A stretch of 9,410 nucleotides of DNA from an uncultured Helcococcus sp. (GTDB taxonomy: Bacteria; Bacillota; Clostridia; Tissierellales; Peptoniphilaceae), in the NCBI GenBank assembly GCA_947253305.1, contig CAMXYZ010000038.1, positions 1 to 9,410 on the forward strand. Reading direction: 5' to 3'. The notes beneath the pieces were generated by a model. It saw only the letters and a list, made by a program, of their open reading frames with translations, had not been told where the DNA came from and made no database searches. Within the stretch, counting starts at the first letter, position 1, and each line of letters begins with the position of its first letter. Made by a program: the position numbers and the translations under genes. Positions 1 to 7,712 of this stretch are shown one piece after another.

Positions 1-1869
1 GGAGTTACCAAATTAAAAAATTTACAGTACAAGAGCAAAGAAGAGACTCAAATTGAAAGTATTCGTAAAATGGTATTAGCCATGGCTAATGATATCAGAG
101 TTATCATTATTAAGCTAGCAGATAGATTACATAATATGAGAACTTTGGAATACAAACAAAGAGATAAACAAATTTCAACTGCTAATGAGACTTTAGAAAT
201 ATACGTTCCAATAGCTCACCGACTAGGAATCAACACTATAAAATGGGAGTTAGAGGACTTATGTCTAAGATATTTGGATCCCATTTCATATTATTCTGTC
301 GCTCAACAAATCGATCAGAAAAGATCTGAGAGAGAAAGAGTTATCAATAAGATAATTGAGGAATTATCAAATGAATTAGATAAAATAAATATAGAATACA
401 ATATTACAGGAAGACCAAAAGGTATCTATAGTATCTATAATAAGATGAGAAAACAAGATACAACTATTGACAATATCTTTGATTTAATAGCGATTCGTGT
501 AATAGTAAAAGACATTAATCAATGTTATGCAGTACTTGGAATAGTTCATAATCTATGGAAACCAATTCCAGGTCGATTTAAAGATTATATTGCTATGCCT
601 AAGCCGAATTTTTACCAATCATTGCATACTACTGTAATTGGTGAAAAGGGACAAATATTTGAGGTTCAAATTAGAACCGAAGATATGCATAGAAATGCTG
701 AATATGGTATCGCATCACATTGGCAGTATAAAGAGGATAAGAAGAAAATATCCAATTTCGATAATAGATTAAATTGGATAAGACAATTAATTGAATGGGG
801 TAAAGACAGTGGTGCCTATGAGTTCATGGAGGATTTTAAGGGCGACTTATTTAATGATGAAGTATATGCATTCACACCTAGAGGCGATGTTATAGACTTA
901 CCTAAAGGATCTACTCCTATCGACTTTGCCTATAGAGTTCATACAGATGTTGGACACAAATGTGTTGGTGCAAAAGTCAATGGTAAGATACAACCACTAA
1001 CATATAAACTTAAAACAGGCGATATAGTAAGTATATTAACTTCAAAAAATTCAACTGGGCCAAATCTCGATTGGCTTGATATTGCAGTATCTTCACATTC
1101 AAAAAATAAAATTAAAGCCTATTTTAGAAAACAATCAAAATACAAAAATCAAGATTATGGTAAGACTATAATTGAAAAAGAATTAAGAAAGAAAGGCTAT
1201 GAATTAAATAAAATACTTGCAAATGAATGGTTACAATCATTAATTGAAAAGAATAATTTAACCGATATAAATGCATTATATTCAGCTGTTGGTGATGGTA
1301 GTGTATCATTAGAGCAAGTAGTTAAATCTTTAGAAAGAAGATATCTTGATAAATATAAAGAAGAAGATGATTCTTTATCAAATCTAAAGACAAAAGAATC
1401 GAATGAAAGTCAGGTCAACAATATATCTGGCGGAATAACAATAGATGAATTATCTAATCTTGAAGTAAAATACGCTAAATGTTGTAATCCTGTTCCGGGA
1501 GATGATGTGATTGGATACATTACAAATGGTCATGGTGTATCAATTCATAGACGAAATTGTAAGAATATTAAAAATATCAATAATAAAGAAAGATTAGTTG
1601 AAGTTAAATGGAATAAAAATGCTGATGCTAGCTTTAATATATCTATAAATGTATTAATAACTGATAGACCAGGATATTTATTAGAATTAACAAAGACTCT
1701 ATCAAAATTAGGATATAATATTACAAGTATTAATTCATCTCTAAATCCTGATACTACTATAAGTATTAATTTATCTATTAAAGTAAAGAATACAAACGAT
1801 ATTGATAAATTAATTACTGAAATAAGAAAAATCGATGGAACATTAGATGTATATAGGGAGACTAGATGA
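1..1869 (+). CDS. relA: Bifunctional (p)ppGpp synthetase/hydrolase RelA/SpoT (Rel), 5' end outside window
   Basis: Makes (p)ppGpp from ATP and GDP/GTP on sensing uncharged tRNA at the ribosome, and can hydrolyse it; the central stringent-response enzyme. The frame is open from base 1, so the gene starts upstream; 622 codons are visible and about 100 N-terminal residues are missing by comparison with Rel of about 730. Visible-residue numbering: the end of the HD hydrolase domain with ADRLHN (D41 and N45, matching family catalytic residues); synthetase domain about 133-265 with GRPKG and SIYNKM, RFKD at 192-195 and EVQIR at 221-225; TGS domain about 287-347; a polar linker about 450-478; zinc-finger-like domain with CCNPVPGD from 494 and HRRNC; C-terminal ACT domain about 547-618. 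RFKD is the RxKD signature of bifunctional Rel rather than the ExDD of RelA-only enzymes. The upstream part of the HD motif cannot be checked. The TGA stop overlaps the dtd start. Confidence 0.97.
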   Translation, partial: GVTKLKNLQYKSKEETQIESIRKMVLAMANDIRVIIIKLADRLHNMRTLEYKQRDKQISTANETLEIYVPIAHRLGINTIKWELEDLCLRYLDPISYYSVAQQIDQKRSERERVINKIIEELSNELDKINIEYNITGRPKGIYSIYNKMRKQDTTIDNIFDLIAIRVIVKDINQCYAVLGIVHNLWKPIPGRFKDYIAMPKPNFYQSLHTTVIGEKGQIFEVQIRTEDMHRNAEYGIASHWQYKEDKKKISNFDNRLNWIRQLIEWGKDSGAYEFMEDFKGDLFNDEVYAFTPRGDVIDLPKGSTPIDFAYRVHTDVGHKCVGAKVNGKIQPLTYKLKTGDIVSILTSKNSTGPNLDWLDIAVSSHSKNKIKAYFRKQSKYKNQDYGKTIIEKELRKKGYELNKILANEWLQSLIEKNNLTDINALYSAVGDGSVSLEQVVKSLERRYLDKYKEEDDSLSNLKTKESNESQVNNISGGITIDELSNLEVKYAKCCNPVPGDDVIGYITNGHGVSIHRRNCKNIKNINNKERLVEVKWNKNADASFNISINVLITDRPGYLLELTKTLSKLGYNITSINSSLNPDTTISINLSIKVKNTNDIDKLITEIRKIDGTLDVYRETR

Positions 1870-2315
1870 GAGCCGTAGTACAAAGAGTTAAATATGCAAA
1901 ATTAAGAATTGAAGACGAAATTTATTCAAATATTGATAAAGGCCTAATAGTCTATATTGGAATTCATCAAGATGATGAGAAGAAGGATATTGATTATATA
2001 GTAAGGAAAATATTGGGACTTAGAATATTTGAAGATGAAAATGAAAAAATGAATCTATCTATAAAAGATATAGATGGAGAAATTTTATTAGTTTCACAAT
2101 TTACCCTATATGGTGATGCTAGAAAAGGTAATAGACCAAGTTTTATAGAATCAGCAAAGGGTGATGAAGCTATACAAAAGTACAATCTTTTAATTGAAGA
2201 AATGAAAAAAGAATATAGTAAAATTAGTACGGGAGTATTCGGTGCAGATATGCAAATAGAATATATCAATGATGGTCCTGTTACTATTCAATTAGATTCA
2301 AGTAAAATTTATTAG
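1866..2315 (+). CDS. dtd: D-aminoacyl-tRNA deacylase
   Basis: Hydrolyses D-amino acids (and glycine mischarged on tRNA-Ala) off tRNA, a cytoplasmic proofreading step that protects translation. It has 149 residues, the normal family length. The N-terminus MRAVVQRV is typical. The active-site SQFTLYGD lies at 77-84, with the family's conserved Thr at 80. KGNRPSF follows at 87-93 and the cis Gly-Pro motif GPVT at 137-140, which recognises chirality. The ATG sits in an ATGA overlap with the relA stop, and GGGAG at 1856-1860 precedes it by 5 bases, so translation is probably coupled to relA. The relA-dtd pair is a classic arrangement in Firmicutes. Nothing is missing or broken. Confidence 0.97.
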   Translation: MRAVVQRVKYAKLRIEDEIYSNIDKGLIVYIGIHQDDEKKDIDYIVRKILGLRIFEDENEKMNLSIKDIDGEILLVSQFTLYGDARKGNRPSFIESAKGDEAIQKYNLLIEEMKKEYSKISTGVFGADMQIEYINDGPVTIQLDSSKIY

Positions 2316-2323
2316 GAGATTTA

Positions 2324-2941
2324 ATGAATATTAAAATTGTAAAAGACGGAAATAATATGATGAATACTAATTCCTATCTAGTATATGATAAAGAATCTAA
2401 GGATTCATATATTATTGATGCGCCTACAAAAACACAAAAATTTATAGATATAATTGAAGAAGAAGAATTAAATTTAAAATATGTTTTATTGACACACGCA
2501 CATTTTGATCATATTGAAGAAATAGATTTTTGGCGTGAAAAATACGATGTAAAAATCGTGGCTCATGAATTGTCAAAGACATATTTAGAAAATCCTGAAT
2601 ATAATCTAAGCACATTAAGTAATAATATAATTTCAAATTATGCAGATATTTATCTAAGTGGGGATACAGGTCAATTTGAAATTTTTAAGTATATCAGGAC
2701 ACCTGGACATAGTTTTGATGGAATAACATATATTTTAGGTAATCTTTTATTTGTAGGAGATTTAATTTTTAAGGAATCTATCGGAAGAAATGACTTCATT
2801 GGATCAAATTATGAAGATCAAGTACATTCAATAAAAGAAATTATATATAAATTTAATGATGATTGTATAATTTTACCTGGACATGGAGCCAATACAACTG
2901 TAGAACATGAGAAAAAATACAATCCATTTATACCTTATTAA
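2324..2941 (+). CDS. Metallo-beta-lactamase fold hydrolase, glyoxalase II/YcbL-like
   Basis: A cytoplasmic MBL-fold hydrolase of 205 residues, the size of the short YcbL-type glyoxalase-II-like proteins that lack the extra C-terminal helical domain of true glyoxalase II. The metal ligands are all visible: THAHFDH at 57-63, PGH at 127-129, the bridging Asp in VGD at 144-146, and PGHG at 185-188. A GRND segment at 154-157 also fits the family. The likely activity is thioester hydrolysis such as S-lactoylglutathione-type substrates, but the real substrate cannot be told from sequence, and a glutathione-free anaerobe may use another thiol. AGGAG at 2314-2318 overlaps the dtd stop and lies 5 bases before the ATG. 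An MBL gene directly after relA-dtd is common in Clostridia and relatives. Confidence 0.93.
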   Translation: MNIKIVKDGNNMMNTNSYLVYDKESKDSYIIDAPTKTQKFIDIIEEEELNLKYVLLTHAHFDHIEEIDFWREKYDVKIVAHELSKTYLENPEYNLSTLSNNIISNYADIYLSGDTGQFEIFKYIRTPGHSFDGITYILGNLLFVGDLIFKESIGRNDFIGSNYEDQVHSIKEIIYKFNDDCIILPGHGANTTVEHEKKYNPFIPY

Positions 2942-2944
2942 TTT

Positions 2945-2950
2945 GGAGGA
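2945..2950 (+). promoter_or_regulatory. Ribosome binding site deciding the aspS start
   Basis: GGAGGA lies 4 bases before the ATG at 2955 and just after the MBL stop at 2939-2941. It favours 2955 over an in-frame ATG at 2907, which lies inside the MBL gene. From 2955 the protein begins MKRTYYCGEL, which aligns with the usual AspRS N-terminus; the 16 extra residues from 2907 look unlike the family. Confidence 0.85.
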
Positions 2951-2954
2951 AATT

Positions 2955-4724
2955 ATGAAAAGAACTTATTATTGTGGAGAACTAAGAAGAGAGAATATTG
3001 GCGAAGAAGTTTGTCTTAATGGATGGGTTCAAAAGACCAGAGACTTAGGACATTTTATATTTGTTGATTTAAGAGACAGAACAGGTATCTCTCAAATAGT
3101 ATTCAAAAAAGAAGAAAATGAAGAACTATATGAAAAGGCAAAACAGTTAAAATCAGAATATGTTATTGGAGTTAAAGGAAAAGTAGAGGAAAGAGAAAGT
3201 ATTAATAAAGAAATCCCTACAGGTGAAATTGAACTTATAGTTGAAGAATTAAAAGTATATAGTAAGGCTCAAACACCACCAATATATGTAAAAGATGATG
3301 ATAATGTATCTGAAGAAATGAGATTAAAATACAGATATCTAGATTTAAGAAAGCCAAAAATGCAAAATATTCTGCATCAAAGAGCAGAAATTGTAAAAGC
3401 TTTTAGAGATTTTCTTCACGATGATGGTTTTATAGAAGTTGAAACTCCATTTTTAGGTAAACCAACACCAGAAGGTGCTAGAGACTACATCGTGCCTTCA
3501 AGACTATCGATGAATGGATTTTATGCTTTACCACAATCTCCACAATTATTTAAACAAATGCTTATGATAGGTGGACTTGACAAATATTATCAAATAGTAA
3601 AATGCTTTAGAGATGAAGATTTACGTGCAAATAGACAACCAGAATTTACACAAGTTGATATCGAGATGAGCTTCGTTGATGAAGAAGATGTAATGCATAT
3701 GAATGAAAAATTAATCCAGTATTTGTTCAAGAAAATCAAAAATATAGATATAGAACTACCTCTACCAAGAATGACATTTAAGGATGCTATGGATAGGTTC
3801 GGTTCTGATAAACCAGATTTAAGATATGGTTTTGAAATTAAAGATATTTCAGAATTAGCTGATATAATCGACTTTAATTTATTTAAAGACTCTGTAGCTG
3901 AAGGTAAGGAAATAAGATCTATTAATTTTAATGGACTATCCAGTGCCTATTCAAGAAAACAAATAGATAAATTAACCTCCTTTGTTAAAGGAATTGGAGC
4001 TAGCGGTTTAATTTGGTTCAGATACGAAAATGGAGAAATCAATTCAAGTATAAATAAATTCTTAAATGATGATTTCAATAATAAATTAATAGAGAGATTA
4101 GAACTAAATGATGGAGACTTAGCTTTAGTAATTATAGATAAAAATCCTAAGGTACTTGAATTACTTGGTAGCCTTAGAACTCACATTGCAAAAGATCATG
4201 TAGAATTTAAAGAAGATGATTTTGCTATAACTTGGATTAATGAATTCCCAATGTTTGAATATGATGAAGAAGAGGACAGATATGTTGCAAAACACCATCC
4301 ATTTACTCATCCAATAGAAGAAGATTTAGATAAGATTGAAACAAATCCTCACGATATGAAAGCTAAAGCATACGACTTAGTTATTAATGGTGACGAGATT
4401 GGTGGGGGTTCAATTAGAATTCACGATTCAGAATTACAAAATAGAATATTTTCTGCACTAAAATTAACTAAGGAAGATATTGAAAACAAATTCGGATTCT
4501 TCGTTAATTCATTACAATATGGTACACCACCACATGGTGGAATAGCTTATGGATTGGATAGATTGGTTATGACATTATTGAATGTAGATAATATCAAAGA
4601 TGTAATAGCATTTCCAAAGACTCAATCTGCATCAGATCTATTGACCGGTGCACCATCCTTAATTGACAAAGAACAATTAGACGAATTAAATATAGAATTT
4701 ATAGAAAATAAGATAGAGGAATAA
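2955..4724 (+). CDS. aspS: Aspartyl-tRNA synthetase
   Basis: Class IIb synthetase that charges tRNA-Asp with aspartate using ATP. From the ATG at 2955 it has 589 residues, the normal bacterial length. In order: N-terminal OB-fold anticodon-binding domain about 1-105 (GWV at 23-25, FVDLRDRTG at 36-44); motif 1 and active-site entry about 146-183 with ETPFL and PEGARD; QSPQLFKQ at 194-201; motif 2 with FRDEDLRANRQPEFTQ at 218-233; the bacterial GAD insertion about 288-420; KHHPFTHP at 447-454; GDEIGGGSIRIH at 479-490; motif 3 GLDRL at 533-537. RDLG at 29-32 has Leu where several non-discriminating AspRS have His, which leans weakly toward a discriminating, Asp-only enzyme. It follows the MBL gene by 13 bases. 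In many Firmicutes hisS stands directly before aspS; here it does not. All catalytic motifs are intact. Confidence 0.98.
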   Translation: MKRTYYCGELRRENIGEEVCLNGWVQKTRDLGHFIFVDLRDRTGISQIVFKKEENEELYEKAKQLKSEYVIGVKGKVEERESINKEIPTGEIELIVEELKVYSKAQTPPIYVKDDDNVSEEMRLKYRYLDLRKPKMQNILHQRAEIVKAFRDFLHDDGFIEVETPFLGKPTPEGARDYIVPSRLSMNGFYALPQSPQLFKQMLMIGGLDKYYQIVKCFRDEDLRANRQPEFTQVDIEMSFVDEEDVMHMNEKLIQYLFKKIKNIDIELPLPRMTFKDAMDRFGSDKPDLRYGFEIKDISELADIIDFNLFKDSVAEGKEIRSINFNGLSSAYSRKQIDKLTSFVKGIGASGLIWFRYENGEINSSINKFLNDDFNNKLIERLELNDGDLALVIIDKNPKVLELLGSLRTHIAKDHVEFKEDDFAITWINEFPMFEYDEEEDRYVAKHHPFTHPIEEDLDKIETNPHDMKAKAYDLVINGDEIGGGSIRIHDSELQNRIFSALKLTKEDIENKFGFFVNSLQYGTPPHGGIAYGLDRLVMTLLNVDNIKDVIAFPKTQSASDLLTGAPSLIDKEQLDELNIEFIENKIEE

Positions 4725-4725
4725 T

Positions 4726-5154
4726 ATGAATAAAATAGGGGTTATAACAGAAAGAGATAATGATTCGGCAATAGTTATGGTTGGACACTCAAGCACTTGT
4801 GGTAATTGTGGATGTGGAGCTCTAACTAGAAAAAATGGTAAACTATGTGACAATAATCATCAATTTATTAAGGTTAAAAACTCAATTAATGCAAATATAG
4901 GTGATCCTGTAAGTATTGAATTTAAATCAGGGAATATGATTAAAACTTCAATCATGCTTTATTTGATACCTTTAATAATGTTTGTATTTGGTATATTTGC
5001 TGGAAATCAAATTCAAAGTGATAATAAGAACGATATAATTTCATTCTTAATAGGTATAGTATTTTTAGCATTATCATTTTTCATACTAAGTAGAATTGAC
5101 AAAAAAAATCCAAAAGAAGATTTAATAACAATATCTGAATACAAGGGGTACTAA
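4726..5154 (+). CDS. RseC/MucC-like (SoxR-reducing system) small membrane protein
   Basis: A 142-residue protein with the RseC/MucC family layout: a soluble N-terminal half carrying clustered cysteines (C25, C28 and C30 as CGNCGC, then C41), followed by two membrane helices at about 73-93 and 103-123 joined by a short polar loop, and a charged C-terminal tail. The MNKIGVITE opening and the segment NIGDPVSIEF at about 57-66 also fit the family. In Proteobacteria RseC works with Rsx/Rnf electron-transfer proteins to keep SoxR reduced; in clostridial relatives its role is not established. The cysteines suggest an Fe-S cluster or thiol redox site, which is inference. AGAGGA at 4715-4720 precedes the ATG by 5 bases, and the stop overlaps the glyA start by one base (TAATG). 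No rnf gene is visible nearby. Confidence 0.8.
   Translation: MNKIGVITERDNDSAIVMVGHSSTCGNCGCGALTRKNGKLCDNNHQFIKVKNSINANIGDPVSIEFKSGNMIKTSIMLYLIPLIMFVFGIFAGNQIQSDNKNDIISFLIGIVFLALSFFILSRIDKKNPKEDLITISEYKGY
5096..5126 (+). promoter_or_regulatory. Possible internal promoter ahead of glyA
   Basis: A perfect TTGACA at 5096-5101 is followed, after a long 19-base spacer, by TTTAAT at 5121-5126, which matches five of six -10 positions. It lies inside the end of the RseC-like gene. A start about 7 bases downstream would leave a short leader containing the AAGGGG at 5143-5148 before the glyA ATG. Such matches arise easily by chance in AT-rich coding DNA, and the spacer is not optimal. Confidence 0.2.
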
Positions 5155-6380
5155 TGAACAAATTAGAATATAAAGATTCTGAGATTTACAATCTAATAGA
5201 AAAAGAAAAAAATCGTCAAGAAAACAATATTGAATTAATAGCATCTGAAAATTTTGTATCAAAATCAGTATTGGAAGCTACAGGTTCTGTGCTAACAAAT
5301 AAATACGCAGAAGGTTATCCAAATAGAAGATACTATGGTGGATGCGAATTTATTGATCAAATAGAACAATTAGCTATTGATAGATTAAACAAATTATATG
5401 GTTCAGAGCATGCAAATGTACAAGCTCATAGTGGCTCAAGTGCCAATTTAGCGGTTTATTATGCTTTATTAAAACCTGGAGATAAAGTGCTTGCTATGAG
5501 CCTAAATGAAGGCGGTCATTTAACTCATGGTGCAAAAGTTTCAATATCTGGTTCATATTTTGATTTTCATCACTATGGCGTAGATAGTGAAACTGAAACT
5601 ATTAATTATGAAGATGTAAGAAAAAAAGCATTAGAAATTAAACCTAAGTTAATATTAGCTGGAGCTTCTGCTTATGCAAGAAAGATTGATTTTAAGAAAT
5701 TTAAGGAAATTGCAGATGAAGTAGATGCTATATTTATGGTAGACATGGCTCATATAGCTGGACTAGTTGCTGCTGGATTACATGAAAATCCTGTGCCTTA
5801 TGCCGATATAGTTACATCAACAAGCCACAAGACATTAAGAGGTCCAAGAGGAGCATTTATACTTTGTAAAAAAGAATATGCTAATCAAATAGATAAGGCT
5901 ATATTTCCTGGAACTCAAGGAGGACCTTTAGAACATGTTATTGCTGCAAAGGCAGTTTGCTTCAAGGAAGCTATGACGGATGACTTTAAAGATTATCAGG
6001 CTCAAGTTATTAAAAATGCTAAAGCATTGGCGGATACTATTTCTAAAAATGGTATCAGACTTGTATCTGGAGGTACAGATAATCACATAATATTATTTGA
6101 TGTATCAAGTATTGGATTAACAGGAAAAGATGCTGAGAACATGCTTGAAGCTGTAAATATAACATGCAACAAGAATACAATTCCAAATGAAACTAAATCA
6201 CCATTTATAACATCAGGAATTAGATTAGGATCTCCTGCAATGACAACAAGAGGTTTAAAAGAAAAGGACTTTGAATTAATTGGTGAATTAATTTGTGATG
6301 TATTATTAAATAGAAGAGATAATGAAGAAGTACTTAAGGATGTATTAAAGATTACAGGAGATCATCCATTATACGAGTAG
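5154..6380 (+). CDS. glyA: Serine hydroxymethyltransferase
   Basis: PLP enzyme that interconverts serine and glycine while loading tetrahydrofolate with a one-carbon unit, feeding purine, thymidylate and methionine synthesis. It has 408 residues, close to the usual 410-420. Visible motifs: ELIASENF at 27-34, YAEGYPNRRYYGGC at 51-64 (folate and substrate site), SGSSAN at 93-98, a conserved His at 122, DMAHIAGLVAAG at 197-208 with the PLP-binding Asp and His, the Schiff-base lysine K226 in TSHKTLRGPRG at 223-233, FPGTQGGP at 251-258, and the substrate-carboxylate Arg in SGIRLGSPAMTTRG at 354-367. AAGGGG at 5143-5148 lies 5 bases before the ATG, which overlaps the preceding stop by one base. No defects are seen. 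Confidence 0.98.
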   Translation: MNKLEYKDSEIYNLIEKEKNRQENNIELIASENFVSKSVLEATGSVLTNKYAEGYPNRRYYGGCEFIDQIEQLAIDRLNKLYGSEHANVQAHSGSSANLAVYYALLKPGDKVLAMSLNEGGHLTHGAKVSISGSYFDFHHYGVDSETETINYEDVRKKALEIKPKLILAGASAYARKIDFKKFKEIADEVDAIFMVDMAHIAGLVAAGLHENPVPYADIVTSTSHKTLRGPRGAFILCKKEYANQIDKAIFPGTQGGPLEHVIAAKAVCFKEAMTDDFKDYQAQVIKNAKALADTISKNGIRLVSGGTDNHIILFDVSSIGLTGKDAENMLEAVNITCNKNTIPNETKSPFITSGIRLGSPAMTTRGLKEKDFELIGELICDVLLNRRDNEEVLKDVLKITGDHPLYE

Positions 6381-6389
6381 GAGGGATTT

Positions 6390-7712
6390 ATGGCAAGACC
6401 AATTGTAAGTATTATAGGTAGGCCTAATGTAGGTAAATCTACTTTATTTAATAGACTAGTTGGTAAAAGATTGTCTATAACTGAAGATACACCAGGTGTA
6501 ACTAGAGATAGACTTTATAGTGAAGTAGAGTGGCAAAATAATTACTTCGTGCTCGTGGATACTGGTGGATTGGAATTAGAAGACACAGGTGATTTTAACA
6601 AAGAAATAGAAATGCAGGCTGATATAGCTATCAATTCTTCCGATTTAATATTATTACTTGTAGATGGACGAGAAGGGTTAACAAATTTAGATGCTTTGAT
6701 TGCCGAAAAATTAAGAAAATCAGGTAGAGATGTTATTGTAGTTGTAAATAAGATTGAATCAAGAGATACACCTGCAACAGTTTATGAATTTTACAATTTA
6801 GGAATAGGTGAGGTCATGGTCATATCTGCAGAACAAGGATATGGTATTGGAGACTTATTAGACGAAATAGTAAATAAATTTCCGGGTGAATCATTGAAAG
6901 CTGATGATGAAGAGAGACTAAAAATTGCCGTTATTGGTAAACCAAATGTTGGTAAGTCTTCATTTATCAATATGCTAATAGGGGAAGAGCGTTCAATAGT
7001 TACAAATATACCAGGTACAACAAGAGATTCTATAGATACAGATTTTGAAAGAAATAATATAAAATACACATTTATAGATACAGCTGGTATTAGAAGACAG
7101 AGATCTGTAGATTCAAGAGTAGAAAGATTTTCAGTAATTAGAACATATAATGCGATAGACAGATCAGATATCGTCTTATTCTTTATAGATGCAAAAGAAG
7201 GTGTTACAGAGCAAGACACAAAGATTATTGGATATGCACATAATAAGAACAAAGCCTCAATAATCGTAGTTAATAAATGGGATCTAATAGAAAAAGATAC
7301 CAATACTATGAGAGATTTTGAAAATGATATTAGAAATAAAATTACATTTACACTTTACGCACCAATAGCCTTTATATCAGTTAAGAATAAAAGTAGAGTA
7401 AATCAATTATTCGACTTGATTGAAGAAGTTGACAGAAATTATTCATTTAGAGTACCAACAGGCACTTTGAATACTCTATTAAGAGATGCAATGTTATTAA
7501 ACCCACCTAAATCTAAAAAGGGTAAGCAGTTAAAGATTTACTATATGTCACAAGTAACTACTAGACCTCCAAAATTTATAATATATGTAAATGATAAAGA
7601 ATTATTACATTTTTCTTATCTAAGATTTATTGAAAATAAGATAAGAGAAAACTTTGATTTTAGAGGAGTTCCTATCGTATTTGATGTGAGAAATAGGAGA
7701 ATGGACATATGA
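6390..7712 (+). CDS. der: Ribosome-assembly double GTPase Der (EngA)
   Basis: Essential GTPase with two G domains in tandem and a C-terminal KH-like domain; it binds the 50S subunit and acts late in its assembly. It has 440 residues, the normal length. First G domain: GRPNVGKS at 10-17, TPGVTRD at 34-40, DTGG at 57-60, NKIE at 120-123, SAEQG at 146-150. Second: GKPNVGKS at 183-190, PGTTRDS at 208-214, DTAG at 230-233, NKWD at 295-298, and a G5-like SVKNK at 330-334. The KH-like domain covers about 352-440. The first G4 motif ends in Glu where the consensus NKxD has Asp; everything else is canonical. GGAGGG at 6380-6385 overlaps the glyA stop and sets the start. The TGA stop overlaps the plsY ATG by four bases, so the two are probably translationally coupled. 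Confidence 0.98.
   Translation: MARPIVSIIGRPNVGKSTLFNRLVGKRLSITEDTPGVTRDRLYSEVEWQNNYFVLVDTGGLELEDTGDFNKEIEMQADIAINSSDLILLLVDGREGLTNLDALIAEKLRKSGRDVIVVVNKIESRDTPATVYEFYNLGIGEVMVISAEQGYGIGDLLDEIVNKFPGESLKADDEERLKIAVIGKPNVGKSSFINMLIGEERSIVTNIPGTTRDSIDTDFERNNIKYTFIDTAGIRRQRSVDSRVERFSVIRTYNAIDRSDIVLFFIDAKEGVTEQDTKIIGYAHNKNKASIIVVNKWDLIEKDTNTMRDFENDIRNKITFTLYAPIAFISVKNKSRVNQLFDLIEEVDRNYSFRVPTGTLNTLLRDAMLLNPPKSKKGKQLKIYYMSQVTTRPPKFIIYVNDKELLHFSYLRFIENKIRENFDFRGVPIVFDVRNRRMDI

Noticed and set aside
70..1869. relA as a complete gene starting at the ATG at base 70.
   Set aside because: The frame is open to base 1 and the residues encoded before base 70 match the Rel HD domain; this ATG is internal and the real start is upstream of the window.
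1545..1883. A 112-codon minus-strand open frame across the end of relA.
   Set aside because: It is antisense to the ACT domain of relA, has no recognisable domain, and its hydrophobic look comes from reading AT-rich codons backwards.
1994..2269. A 91-codon minus-strand open frame inside dtd.
   Set aside because: It is fully antisense to an intact dtd with all family motifs.
2907..2954. A longer aspS start at the in-frame ATG at 2907.
   Set aside because: It would overlap the MBL gene by 35 bases and add residues foreign to AspRS; the ribosome site at 2945-2950 and family alignment favour 2955.
4663..4691. TTGACA, 17 bases, TTAAAT near the end of aspS, resembling a promoter for the RseC-like gene.
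   Set aside because: The -10 matches only four of six positions, the sequence encodes ordinary AspRS residues, and exact TTGACA also occurs in several other coding places in this window, so chance is the better explanation.
6791..7303. A 170-codon open frame on the minus strand across der.
   Set aside because: It lies wholly inside der, which has every expected GTPase motif. The antisense product is a serine- and isoleucine-rich composition typical of reversed AT-rich coding DNA, and no recognisable domain is visible.
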